Under the pieces are notes generated by a model. The model ran no database searches. It was not told the DNA's origin and saw nothing but the letters and a program-made list of their open reading frames with translations. 64,000 nt of DNA from Ceriagrion tenellum (taxonomy: Eukaryota; Arthropoda; Insecta; Odonata; Coenagrionidae): positions 144,855,941 through 144,919,940 of the forward strand of contig OY720636.1 in the NCBI GenBank assembly GCA_963169105.1. Reading direction: 5' to 3'. The first letter of the stretch is position 1; every line of letters starts with the position of its first letter. Below are positions 22,110-33,292 of the stretch, piece after piece. Position numbers and translations under genes: made by a program.

Positions 22110-22121
22110 GAGAACATATAT
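22110..22121. repeat. Direct repeat flanking P3, right
   Basis: GAGAACATATAT, identical to 21861-21872. Confidence 0.75.
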
Positions 22122-24158
22122 CTCCAATCGCTATTTGATTGTTAACTTGCTGCTATCAAATTATCGAACTACAGTCACGTGTCATTTCAGTTTCATATTA
22201 TGAGTTGAATGAATTTTTAAAAATTACTTGTACCGCTATTTACCACTTATTTCTGTTAAAGTACAAATTACTGGGCTATTTTATCATGGAATTATTGTAA
22301 CCATCACCGCTGAGAGCTTAAAGTTTATCAGCGTACTATCTATTCAACGAGTTTTGACGCTTTTTTCTGGAGTCCTTTCTCTCTTCGTGAATTTCTAAAC
22401 TCCCAAAAAGAGACGCCCTTTCACTTTTTATGGCGTTGGCCCTCTCGACCCCATTTATCGACATATCGATCGTTCTCCTGAGAGTCACTAATCAGAAGGA
22501 ACGAGCAGGCGAGAGTGTTGTTTATTCAGGCCCTTCTGGTCTCGACTCTACCTGTTACGTATCTGCCCACCGCCCCACTACCCCCTTGCCACCTCCGCAT
22601 TTGCTCTCGAAAGAAATCCCCGCACTGAACTTTGCTTACTTCCGAGCCACGCCTTCTCTTTCTTCCCGCGGTCCTCACGGTGGAATGGCGAAACTTAAGG
22701 AGGGCCCGCCGAAAAAATTGCTGAAATGTCATTTCATTCATATTTTGGTTACTTGTGGAAAAGCGTGTCCTCTATCTGTCTGTGGTATGTCCTGCAGAAT
22801 GTTAAATTTTGTATGGGATACATAACCTTGCTCATCACGTTGCTTGGAAGTAGCACTACATTTCTCGAAAATGCGTTTTTTTATTTTTTGGAAGCATAAA
22901 TATTTTACTAAATAAATATTACTCTTTCGCGTAAGAAAAATTGGTATATGCTATGAACAGTGCTACTATTGATATTGCAATGTAGAAAATGTGGGTCTCA
23001 ACTTTTCTTCAATTAAGTACCCTGTGGATAGCCGTCAACATTTCCGACCAATTTCATGTAGTTTATTGATTATAAAAAGTGACGCAGAGTTTTTCATGTG
23101 TGGAACAGTGGACTGTATTAGAAAGATTTTTGTTAATAATTTTTTAAATTTAATTTAATCATCTGTCCACACTTGCCTAAACGCGATTGGCAATGACTTC
23201 TGTGACTCTCTGCCGCATACGTGATGAAAAACATAATGTTTCCAAAATATCATTTACTACGATTTTGTACAAAAATACGCCCTTTCTCATTATTTTATCA
23301 ATTCATGTTCGAACTTACCGTGGAAGACGAGAGTAAGAGAGAATTTCACATTTCGATGCTCAGCGAATAGGAGACGTCATGCTAGAAGTGGAGGACAAAA
23401 TGTTTTTCGAACCCTTCTCGGTAGACACACTATTCATTTTTGGTGACTATTTGCAGGATGTACGGATGGTTGTATGATATGAAGTTGTGGAATCCAACGA
23501 TTGGCCTTTTCCTTTTCTTTGAATAAAAATGGTTGGGGAACCATTATCCGGATGCACACCTGATCCACGTGAAGTGAGAAAGGGTTGGAAGCGGCATATA
23601 TCTCTGCCCTTACATTGACTTCAAACCACATTGAGCTTAATACCTTTCGGCAATGCATTAGACCTGCAGTTGAAGCTTCGACAGTCGTCCGATGTGTCTT
23701 TGCGCATTATAGTTAGAGGCACCCATTAGGCGCTTCCATAAAAGATATTTTTTTCTGCTAGGCTGGCGCTCTCATGTATTTTTGAACTTAACTCAGACTG
23801 CTCATGTTTTTCCGTGTGCAGTCATCCTGTAGCTTTCCTTGTCATACTCGGCAAAAGACCTATGGTTTTTAGGGCTGACCGTGTATCCCCTTTTTTACTT
23901 CCTCCCTACCTGAGTCGAATAATTAAGAGTGGCCCCTTGGGTCACTTCTTTTCCATCGCCAAGCAATCTTGCCAATAGTCGCTTGGTCCTCAGTTTTTAA
24001 TAGTTTTCCTGTTCTAAAGTGATGTCGTCTTCTGGTATTAGTATTCCGATAACTGAAATTTTTTCATCGGTATAGTTATCAGTGATTTGCTATCAATAAC
24101 ATTAAGGAAAATTATGCAGATTTGCTATTTTTTATTTTTTTGTACTTACGAAAAGAGT
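22122..24158. other. Unassigned sequence
   Basis: The part at 22430-22700 is somewhat GC-richer and open in two frames on opposite strands, but no family was recognised. The rest is AT-rich with nothing supported. Confidence 0.35.
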
Positions 24159-24162
24159 TTAA

Positions 24163-24406
24163 CCCTTTCCGGTCCTGTGATTCCAAATGGAATCACTTCG
24201 CTGTCCTGCGTCGAGCGTCAATTTTTTCATATGTATTTCATGTAGAGGATGGTGTAATCTACGTAAGGTGAAAATATGTGGTGAGATAAAATAAATTTAT
24301 GAATTAATAAAAGTCATTTGAAAAAATCGACGCTCGATGCAGGAAAGCGACGTGATTCCATTTGGAAACACGTCGCTTTCCTGCGTCCGGACCGGACCGG
24401 AAAGGG
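24163..24406. mobile_element. piggyBac-type MITE, 244 bp
   Basis: The termini are inverted repeats starting CCCTTTCCGGTCC and ending GGACCGGAAAGGG. They are flanked on both sides by TTAA (24159-24162 and 24407-24410). TTAA duplication with ends of the CCC...GGG type is diagnostic of piggyBac transposases. A subterminal inverted block (GATTCCAAATGGAATCAC against GATTCCATTTGGAAACAC) lies near each end. No coding capacity. Confidence 0.9.
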
Positions 24407-24410
24407 TTAA

Positions 24411-24932
24411 ATAGTGGTAGATACAGCGCTAAATTATAAATTTTTTTGCCTCCGTCTCAAACTTTCAATTTTTAAAGTACTATCGAAACTATTTATTAAA
24501 CTATTCAACTTGCATTTCATTCTTATTTAAATTAACCAAATCGGCCAAACAAATATTATTCTGATGCCACTATTGGCTTAAGAATAAAAGCAACGAAATT
24601 CCTCAGCTAAAGAACCGATCTCCTCCGCAGAGCTATATCTTGCGATTCTGCGAGAAGGTAATTCCCATTCGCTTAGAAAAGAATGGTTCAGTGAAGAAGC
24701 ACTACTTTTTAAAAGGAGACAATGACCTCGCCCACGTGAGAAAAATGTATATGAAAAACAACTAAGGATGGTAGAAAAGCCGATGACTATAATGTCCCCT
24801 CAGGAAGTTTAAGCAGTGATTGCTGATTGGCAGTTGATTAAATGTGTATATCTGCTGAAAATCAGTCAACAGTATCAGCAGAAGTAAATGTTAAGTATCC
24901 ACTTGTTAACTTTGTCTTTTTTATTTCAATAC
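24411..24932. other. Unassigned AT-rich sequence
   Basis: Nothing supported was found in this stretch. Confidence 0.4.
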
Positions 24933-26942
24933 TAGCTGTGCCCGGCATGCGTTGCATTGCCTCTTTTTCTTTCTTAGCAGGCACACACAAAAAGTACACA
25001 CTCAACAAATTCAATAGTTTTAGCCTTAAATTTGTAAACTGGACCGGTTGTGCAATAAATATTCTGAGTAAAACTTACAAAGTATGCTGATTCCTGAACA
25101 TGAAAAAAGTACACACATTGACATGTACAAAATTCCTCCAATTGCCTACTTTTATAGCCCATAATTTACTTCAAAACCTCATTGATTTCAGTACATATGA
25201 TCATATTCTAAATTTGAAAAATAAAATACTCCATCCTGAATTCCCCACTGATTTTAATACTTTTCATGGTTTGACCCACAAATCTTTTCCGGAATCAAAA
25301 TTGGTCCCTAAACGACTTTTAGACTCAGTCCAATGAATTCCTCGTACCTACACAGAAATATGTAACGTACAAACGATGCCATGAGTTTCCATTCCATGCC
25401 TATGCTGGGGCTTCCAAGTAAATAAAATATTCTTTTGCTGAAGCAGTACAAACATTAAATAATTTCGAGCAAAAATGTACAAGTTTAGGAAAAAGCGAGG
25501 GTTCTACGAAAATCGAATGCAAGAATTAAAAATAATCAAACAAAGATACCACTGCACCAAAACATATATAAAGCAAAAATAAATTACGCACCTTTTAAAA
25601 CAAATTATGTCTCACTAATATGATTCTGATGCACGTGATTGAGCAACTCGTAAACGATCTGCTTCGCTTGCTTGATTGCCACGCCTCGCTTTTTTGCGAA
25701 GCTCGCGTGCCAACAGAAATATTTTGAAACGACTGGTGCTCCACCTAATGTAAAATGGATTTAATAATTCAGAAACCTTCAGGGGCGAGCGCACTACAAT
25801 TCAATGGTTTCTCAATTTCTATTGGTTAAAATAAGAACCTCTCTCATTGGTTAAATAAAGATCGTATTTTGAAATTTAATAGTAGTTGAAAAATTAGGTT
25901 AGGATTATTAGCTTACCCGTCGGGCGTTATTGCACGAAAATTATTCGAAAGATTAAGAGGGCCTTTAAAAACTTTTTATACATTCAACCTTCGAAACAAT
26001 CGCAAGAGTGTACTCAACAACTTCTTAAAGTTTCTTGGCGATTCGTTAATTAAGATTTTATTTTTGTTTATTTATTTGGTTGTCAAGGAAAATGCTTATA
26101 AGAAAATCGATTGAAAAAGAGAGAAACTTCATTCTTTCGGGCATGATACCACTAATTTTAGTAGTATCATGCTTTCGGATATGCGATAAAATGAATTTCA
26201 ACTCTCTATCTTTAGTTAAAGTTGTTTTAAAAAGCGAAATAATTAACCGATGCACAAATTCCAATGCTTAGAATTCCTAATCAGCTCAACTAAGCAATAT
26301 GAATTCCAAGCGAAATCTGGTTGTCAAGCGAATATGGTATTGTTGATTTCACTGACAAATATGTCTTTCTGCAACTAAAAACGCAATTTTCCGTCAATTA
26401 CGAAGTGAAAAGGATAATTAATTGACAGAATTAAAAACTTCATTCTTTCAGACATTTAGTTAAAAAAATACCAACTCTCTATCTTGAGCGGAAATAATTT
26501 TAAAAAGTAAAAAATGAAACCACTGCACAAAACCCGATACCTACCGCGAACCACCTAAGGGCCCTGAGACTCCCGCCTAAAGGGCCCACCTAAGGGCCAT
26601 GGGACTTTTATGGACCCTGAAATCATTTTAAAGTAGCCGATAACTTTCCTCCTGCCTTGAACTATTACTCGGCAAAATTTCAGCACGATAGGATTAAAAC
26701 TGAGGTAAGGATTATTAGCTTACCCGTCGGGCGTTGTTGCGCAAAAACTATTCAAAAGATTGAGAGGGCCTTGGGGGGCGAAATTTAAAAAAAATTTATA
26801 CTTAAAACCTTCGAAACCTTCGCGGAAGTGTACTCAACAACTTCTTAAAGTTTCATGGCGATCGGATCAACGGTGTAGTAATGCATACAGGACACACAGA
26901 CATACATTCGTTTTTATATATATAGAAGAAGAAGAAGATAGA
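24933..26942 (+). repeat. Composite dispersed repeat, class unknown
   Basis: The left edge has TACTAGCTGTGCCCGGCATG, a sequence type I associate with abundant repeats in many insect genomes. The right edge ends in TATATATATAGAAGAAGAAG. Inside, 25903-26046 is repeated directly at 26706-26870 (both begin GATTATTAGCTTACCCGTCG and share CTCAACAACTTCTTAAAG). A hairpin-containing segment at 26100-26270 is partly repeated at 26400-26540. Frames are short. It looks like two copies of one repeat, one disrupted by other insertions, but the class could not be settled. Confidence 0.5.
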
Positions 26943-28390
26943 TATTGAAATTTAAAGCATGTTCATACTGTCCTCTCTGGTGAAAAAGAGGAACTCATTG
27001 TCAAATTTCCAATAATTTTGAAAGGCTTATCTGCGGCCTTCTGATTGATCCCCATTAATTCTATGAATTTTAGTGGGAACTGATCTATTTAATGTAAAAC
27101 ATAATTTGTGGCGTTTTATGCATCCTGAGAGATCTCCTCCATGTAGCAGATGCATTTCTGTCGGCTTTACAGCCAAGGATTGAGATTTTAGAAGAGACTC
27201 AGGGGTCACTAAACTACGAGTTACAAAATTAATATAAGAACCGCGCCCGAAATCTTTCCAAGCCTAATAAAGATGCTCTCCGAAAACTGATTCTGACAAC
27301 TGACCCATCAAATAGCGCTTTCAGAGTTGCATTCAATGCCTTGGGTGTAGTAGAATTGGTTCAGTGAACGAGCTCTCAATATCAACTCAAGTCCACGAAC
27401 GAATTAATCCCTGGACAAGCAACGACAAGTACGAGAAACGGTGCGATTCAAGAGAATCTGACGCAGATTATGATAGTTCACGCGGATTGTAGTGGTAGTT
27501 GGTATGGACAGATTTCGTTATGGGAGGCGTATAAGAGCCCTACGGCCGTGTTGTGATTGAATGTTTTCATTTCTCATCTCTGAGCCGTCATTTAACTTCT
27601 TCGGCTGGTCTTTTCTAGAGAAATCTCCGAGTAAAATCCTGATAGTCGCCAGCGGCGGTGTTTACAAGTTTTGGGCTGACTAATTTATCTTCTTCTCACA
27701 AGCTGTTATTCCTTATTTTTTACGTCGTTTAATAACGAGCCTTGTAATGAGCCGGAGAGAAATATTGAAAGGAGTGTGTGGGAAGGTTTATCAAAGATTG
27801 CCAAAAGACATCTTGATGCAGACGTGATAAATGATCCCGGAATCTGGGCCGTGTGGATTATTTTTGGAGTAGTTCAGACATGTGGATTTATCTAGAGAAC
27901 ATGAGGTGTTGGGTCACCTAAGGCCGTCACTCTAAGGTTTTGGGGTAATCATGAGTGAAGGGGAGCAGGCAGTATAGGGACACATATTTGAACCGGTTGA
28001 TATAAAGTAGGAAGAATTCCAAACTGAAAAAGGAAACTTTTTATACACTTTACACATACATAATACATTTTAAGACCATCGAATATAGGAATGCAGGGTA
28101 AACGTACTCCCACATGGTCGAATATTATCCATAAAAAGCCAACGCCGATGTCCAAAATTCCGCGTCTACATTGACCTTTTTAGTGAGTATTGAAATGTAT
28201 CTGTCAGTTAAGTGTACCATGCATATGCCCTTTCATCACTTAGACATCGGGTCCGCTTAGGTGGACCTCGGTGGATGATATCGATATTATTTCATCGAGG
28301 CCTCGTCATCGATAGGTCAAGGAGGTTAGATGATCATACACTTGTGTTAACACAATTTATATCAGGAGTTGAATAATTGTGGATGCGTAA
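26943..28390. other. Unassigned sequence
   Basis: Nothing supported was found in this stretch. Confidence 0.4.
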
Positions 28391-28990
28391 CTCTTCTTTT
28401 TCATTTGTTTGTGCGGTTGTACGCATCTAGAAATCACCAAAATAACAGAAACACTTGCGCGATGCAAAGTTCTTTCCTAAAACACTAGGTGACGGAACGT
28501 AGATTTAATAGCTATGTGCAGACGCTCGCCTTCATTTAAAGTCAGAATTTAAGGTGGCTGTAGCAAAATTTGCTTACATGCAGATTTGTGTGAAACTTTG
28601 TATACGCACCCTTATGAGTAATATATATATGTGTATACATATAGATAAAAGTGAAAAACTTGCAGCAAACGGATGAGGTTTCTCGGCATTTAGTGTCATT
28701 TAACTCGTAACCTTATGGACTTTAACGTATATTTCGAAATGATTCGATTCCGTGTGTACAGGTTTTCTTCTAAACGCGAAATTATGCATATCTTATTATT
28801 ATAATGGTGGCTAGGAAACTTAAAGCCTCAATGCCGAAAAAATAACGCGTTTTAGGTTTGATTTTCGCTTATATTTTGAATTCCGCACTGTAAATCTAAG
28901 TCATTACTAGGTTTTAATTAAGAATAAAATTTGCAAATATAGTTGTTGCTTCATTTATAGTACTACTTGTATGGTTATGCCACTGTGTTA

Positions 28991-29008
28991 ACAGATGTAC
29001 TATAGGGG
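28991..29008. repeat. Direct repeat flanking P4, left
   Basis: ACAGATGTACTATAGGGG, 16/18 identical to 29225-29242. Confidence 0.7.
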
Positions 29009-29224
29009 TTGATTCCTTCTTTCGGGTTTTCCGCCGCGTTGGTTCATGTTGAGGACAATATTTCGCCGGCTGTCCTGCTGGCTTCCTCAGGTCCATGTAA
29101 CAATGGACCTGAGGAAGCCAGCAGGACAGCCGGCGAAATATTGTCCTCAACATGAACCAACGCGGCGGAAAACCCGAAAGAAGGAATCAACCTTCATCAA
29201 AGCCCCGCGGAAGCCTTCATCAGA
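29009..29224. mobile_element. Perfect palindromic insertion P4 in repeat G, flanked by 15-18-bp direct repeats
   Basis: Positions 29007-29096 and 29103-29192 are perfectly complementary (90-base arms, 6-base loop), so both strands read the same peptide. About 32 non-palindromic bases follow on the right. The direct repeats ACAGATGTACTATAGGGG (28991-29008) and ACAGATGTACTGTAGTGG (29225-29242) flank it. Copy 1 of repeat G lacks the insertion. Each arm contains CTGAGGA ... GAAA with four-base complementarity (GGAC/GTCC) in the hammerhead layout. The perfect match of the arms implies very recent formation or gene conversion. Confidence 0.8.
29105..29146 (+). ncRNA. Hammerhead-ribozyme-like motif in P4 (mirrored on the other arm)
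   Basis: GGAC (29105-29108), CTGAGGA (29109-29115, with variable position 7 as G), one extra A, a hairpin closed by GCC/GGC, GAAA (29135-29138), TA, T, T at the cleavage position (29142), then GTCC (29143-29146) pairing with GGAC. Stem III would be a single base pair, as in minimal hammerheads that work only as dimers. The same motif exists on the minus strand because the palindrome is perfect. Confidence 0.4.
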
Positions 29225-29242
29225 ACAGATGTACTGTAGTGG
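29225..29242. repeat. Direct repeat flanking P4, right
   Basis: ACAGATGTACTGTAGTGG, 16/18 identical to 28991-29008. Confidence 0.7.
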
Positions 29243-29647
29243 AGTTTTGTCCAAGGCATTTTTTCGATGATATTGAATAACCATAAAAATATGCACTCAT
29301 TGACCTATAATTACCACTCTGGCCACCTTAACCGACTGTAAATCCGAGGAGACTTCTTTTTCATATGTTTGTTTGGCTTTACGTATTGAAATATAACCGA
29401 AATAAACACAAACACTCGCGCCTTGCAAAATCCTATTCTTGATTACTTGGTAGCGCTGAGGTAGACTCAAGAAGTGGTGTGTATACGCTCCCCGGCATTA
29501 AAATGCTGCATTAAAGTAAGCCCCACTTAAGAATACCCGTAGTGTCGACCTTCGTTTGTCTTTGTGTCATGGCGTCACGGTTTTTCCTCCCTCCTTGTCC
29601 TAGCATTGTGGATCCCCCATGTGGATCCATTGTGGATGTGGATGGAG

Positions 29648-30180
29648 TGGATCTATAGGCTTAACCTCCTAAATAAATTTCAGGAAAATCATTTTACTGA
29701 CGACGTAAAAAACATACCTTCGTACTACGGCAGATTAGATCGCGCCAATAAAATTAGAGAGCTAGATTGTAGAACCGATAGGTATAAAATGTCATTTTTT
29801 CCGCGTACCATTCGGGACCATAACAGCTGTGATCGTCGTCATGAATATTTCGAGTATCGACAATAGGCAGGCAGTAAATCTTTCTCATTATATTCTCTAC
29901 TCTCTTATTTATGCATGATGTAAATATTGATGTTCTTATTTATGCATGATGTTTTGAATCTGTAGTAGTAGTCTTTGTATCCCTTGCATGTTGGAACGAT
30001 TGACGATAGAATGTTTGTTGGTTATTAGAGTTTTAATTGGCGCTTTGCATGTGTGGTACGCGGGTTTCAGTGTAATTTCGGTGTTCTACCGTATCATTCA
30101 TGCATGCCTGGTGTGGAAGCACCCCCTGCCACACACCCTTTGGGTGGCTTGCAGGGTATGACGTAGATGTAGATGTAGAT
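29648..30180 (+). mobile_element. 3' end of a jockey/CR1-like element related to family A
   Basis: The frame ending near 29866 reads IYRLNLLNKFQ, RANKIRELDCRTDRYKMSFF and PRTIRDHN, the C-terminal signature also seen in family A but clearly diverged. The 3' region ends with CACCCCCTGCCACACACCC, GGTGGCTTGCAGGGTATGA and GTAGATGTAGATGTAGAT at 30103-30180. It is 5' truncated with no polymerase motifs. A short duplication (CTTATTTATGCATGATG at about 29904 and 29936) lies in its untranslated region. Confidence 0.75.
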
Positions 30181-30609
30181 CCCCCAAAGTCCTCCTTCCG
30201 AAACCGTTGAGTGCTTCCCCCGCTGTTCGTGGCCTTCGTGGGAGGCGTCGTTCACCGTCCGGGAATTTTTCCGCCATTTTTTCATCATCTTCTCTTCCGT
30301 TCCCTGTCTCCTTCATCTCCCCCATTCCTCCGCTCATTCATGGAAACCTCCAGATGGAAGGTGATCGTGAGAACACTCGCTCGGAAATAGCTCCCCCCGC
30401 CGGCTGTGGCTATTAATGGAATGTTTCGTTCGAGGAACTGATTGGATGAAGAGGAGGCGACTTCCGGGAAATAGCCTCTTCCATCCTCGGTCGCACTTCT
30501 TCTATTCCCCCGCTCTTGTCTCGCGGCAATCTATTTCGATCACAGATTCAGAATTCGGTCCTGTTATTGTTTCCCTGCGTGATGCACTCGCCGATTGAAC
30601 ACTTCTTGA
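30181..30609. other. Unassigned, moderately GC-rich sequence
   Basis: Open frames exist on both strands but match nothing known. Confidence 0.35.
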
Positions 30610-31049
30610 GAGCAGTGGATGAAAATTTTTATTGTGGTCACTTATTGTTCGCGGAAAGAAATAGTTTTTGTTCGGCAGAGTATCTCTCTTTTTTATCGAA
30701 TCTGTCAGACCTAGAAATGTAGTGAGGAATCATGATATTATTCTGTGTCGCTCTGAAAAATATCAGTTCTGAATTTATCAAACAGCCTAAGCCTAGCGTG
30801 CTGCCTCAGAGTTTCTAGGGGCTCCCACCTTAATCCCTCTAACAGTTGTGTAACACTAAATGTTTGTTCGTAGCAGTTTTTAACGATGCGTGCTGCTTTT
30901 CTTTGTATTTTTTTAATTGATTGAGCGTAGAGGCTGTTGAGCCCGTATTGTTGGGGGCACGTGATGATATATACTATATGATGAATGCATGTTTTACAAA
31001 CGTGAATTTCTAATTTCTTTGTGTTAAGCGGTGAGTTGCGAGAACACAT
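30610..31049 (-). mobile_element. Jockey/CR1-like element A, RT C-terminal fragment
   Basis: The minus-strand frame 31049-30738 contains SIKKIQRKAARIVKNCYEQT, VTQLLEGLRWEPLETL and HARLRLFDKFRTDIFQSD, matching the coding end of family A. It continues into the decayed C-terminus and 3' untranslated region. The terminal box and GTAGAT tail are missing at the low-coordinate end. The N-terminal part of the frame does not match family A and may be fused flank. Confidence 0.8.
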
Positions 31050-31509
31050 GCACGAATGAATGTACGCGTGATGGCAAAATAGCCCTTCCCCTAATTTAAT
31101 AAATAATGCGCGTGAGATAGAGAAATACCTATGGTTTGAAACTGCACAATTTTGTGCTCCATGTAAAACGGGGTTTTAAAATTGATGACCATGTATTTGC
31201 ATTGTGATTATCAACGTATATGCTTGACAGTTGATAACCTATGAATAAATAAGAAGGAATTGATTTCTAAGTTGCACTGTACACATTGACGTATAATTAA
31301 ACGTTCTATTTTACGCAAGGATGTATTTCATGAGACTCAACTTATATTATGCAATTTTCAGAAGCTGTTTGAAATACGACGTAAACTATTTCTAATTCAA
31401 ATGTGTCTTTTATCCACGCTTAACTTAGAGAGAAGATAATGGATGGAAACTAAGGTCAAAGTATTCGGGAAAAACGAGAATTAGATTTGGTGACTTTGTG
31501 GCCATCCTG
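31050..31509. other. Unassigned AT-rich sequence
   Basis: Nothing supported was found in this stretch. Confidence 0.4.
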
Positions 31510-31845
31510 GGGTTGGCAATGAGTGGGTGACGAAAGAATGTGGGTTGTTCGCTCCGGTATATAGTATTACTCCTTGTATTAAAGGAATGTGCATCGTTGG
31601 TTTGGCCATGTCGAGACAATGGGCAAGAGTCGATCACTTAACGGGTAGGTATATGGCAGTACAGCGAATTGTGTGAGATTAAGAGATCGACTTCGAAAGA
31701 CATAGGTGGATTTGATAGAAGTGAATCCAAATGGGGGGAATATTAGGGGTTTCAGGAATATGAGGATGTGTATGAAGCAATGATGTATGGTATGAGAGGG
31801 TAAAGAGGCTAGTTAGGTTTGGGCTAGACGGAGGAAATCATTAAA
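31510..31845 (+). mobile_element. Diverged C-terminal fragment of RTE-like element B
   Basis: This aligns base for base with 59240-59570 of the best B copy. Landmarks in order are GAATGTGGGTT, CGTTGGTTTGGCCATGT, GAGAGTCGA-like, GGGGGAATATTAGGGGTTT-like and GGAGGAAATCATTAA. Frames are broken by stops and indels, so it is an old copy. Confidence 0.7.
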
Positions 31846-32792
31846 AGGGAGCAAGTTCTCCTGGGCTAAAATCGTCACGAACGAACATCTTTGACTTGGC
31901 TCACTCTGAAAGGGATTGGTGAGATGGGTATTTATCCATGCAATAAGTAATATTCCAAAATTATCAGCGTGAAGGCGACTGTAAGTTCGTATTCAGTTAA
32001 TCAATATAAATAGGCATCTAAGCCCAACCTTCTAACCATGAATATACATAATGGATTCACATGTTTGGAATCGTTTCTTAGGCCACGTGTTGCCTAAATT
32101 TCCGCTTTTAGTTCACCCAGTTCTTGGCGCTACTTAGAAAAAAGTCTTCTCAGTCGACTCGTAAATGGTCGTTGTTGATTGTTGTTAATGTGAGACTCTG
32201 GTGAATGTTAAATAACAATTGAAGAGATATGAACTACATGATGCTGTGAGTAATAGTTGGCTATTTTTGAGACCTAACAGTTACTTTGTAAATGCTAGAG
32301 AGGAAATATCTACTACAGGAAGCGTCTAAGAAGCATGTGAAACTTCCATCGTGAGCCTTTTCTCTATTGTGTGGATCTTTAACTGTTAATTTACAGCTAC
32401 ATTTATTTTTGTTTTTTACCTGCTGAGAGCCTTTGGAATCAGAAAGTACGATAAGGATAGATTGATGTGGATGTTAATGTGTAACCTACAAATCATGTGT
32501 GGCCTCGGAGTAGGTTCAACAATCTCTCATTTATTTGCTATTGTTTTATGATTTTTCCACTCTTATGAGTAGGAAGTGACTCACGACTACGGCTAAAATG
32601 ATAGTTATTGGCGCAATTTCTTATCCATAGATGACATTGTCGGATCTTGGTTTTGAAATCCTTATAGTGCTTGAATCCGTTCTAATTCATTCCACTTTTT
32701 TCTCCTCGTATTATTATTAAATTGCAGTAGAACAATATTCAAGAAGTGCTTAGAAGCCGAATTTGTGTAATTAAATTTGGGTAGGAATTAAA
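31846..32792. other. Unassigned AT-rich sequence
   Basis: Nothing supported was found in this stretch. Confidence 0.4.
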
Positions 32793-32794
32793 TA

Positions 32795-33290
32795 CAGGGT
32801 GTCCCATAAAGTGTCCCCTTTTCAAAAATTTCACTTTTTTACATTTCTAGTCCCAGAAATCACTTGAATAGCTCTCAATTTGGCTCTCTGCCACATGCAC
32901 ACATCTGATGGGGCTACTGCCACAAATTAACAAACAAAGTGCTCTATCCATCCCATTTTTTGAAAGCCGATAAAGTTAGACAGGTATAGCGGCATTCGCG
33001 TTTCTTTTGTTTGTTCGGACCCCATGACCCCCCCTCCCTCTCGGGCCTCTGTTCCGGCACATGAGTCACAGTTGGAAGATTAAAAGAGCGGCCCTAATGA
33101 GAACGTTAAATTATCCGATTGAATTCTGGGACTAGAAATGTAAAAAAAGTTAAATTTTTGAAAAAGCTTTAATTTGGCAATATCTCAAAAACCGTGCAAC
33201 TTTTACTGAGGTCATATTAGGCTGGTTCGGTTCCTCTTAGGTTGCCCTAGCTCCAGTGTCACTGTGGCGTGACATTTATGGGACACCTTG
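32795..33290. mobile_element. TA-flanked non-autonomous DNA transposon (mariner-like ends), 496 bp
   Basis: The ends are CAGGGTGTCCCATAAA on the left and its inverted form TTTATGGGACACCTTG on the right, flanked by TA on both sides (32793-32794, 33291-33292). A second internal inverted repeat pairs 32819-32858 with 33125-33166 (TTCTGGGACTAGAAATGTAA-like). The CAGGGTGTCC start with TA duplication is typical of Tc1/mariner relatives. No transposase remains. Confidence 0.7.
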
Positions 33291-33292
33291 TA

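Larger units (their letters stand above)
28391..29502 (+). repeat. Dispersed repeat G, copy 2, with about 150-bp terminal direct repeats
   Basis: The segment 28391-28538 recurs at 29351-29502 in the same orientation (both begin CTTCTTTTTCAT-TGTTTG and end near CGCTC..C..CATT). The middle part aligns with copy 1 at 10060-10845. About 150-bp direct repeats around about 800 bp resemble tandem terminal repeats of a small retroelement. No reverse transcriptase or integrase was seen. It is interrupted by palindromic insertion P4. Confidence 0.5.

Noticed and set aside
28914..29270. Two nearly identical peptides on opposite strands
   Set aside because: They arise because the DNA is a perfect palindrome, not because of two genes.
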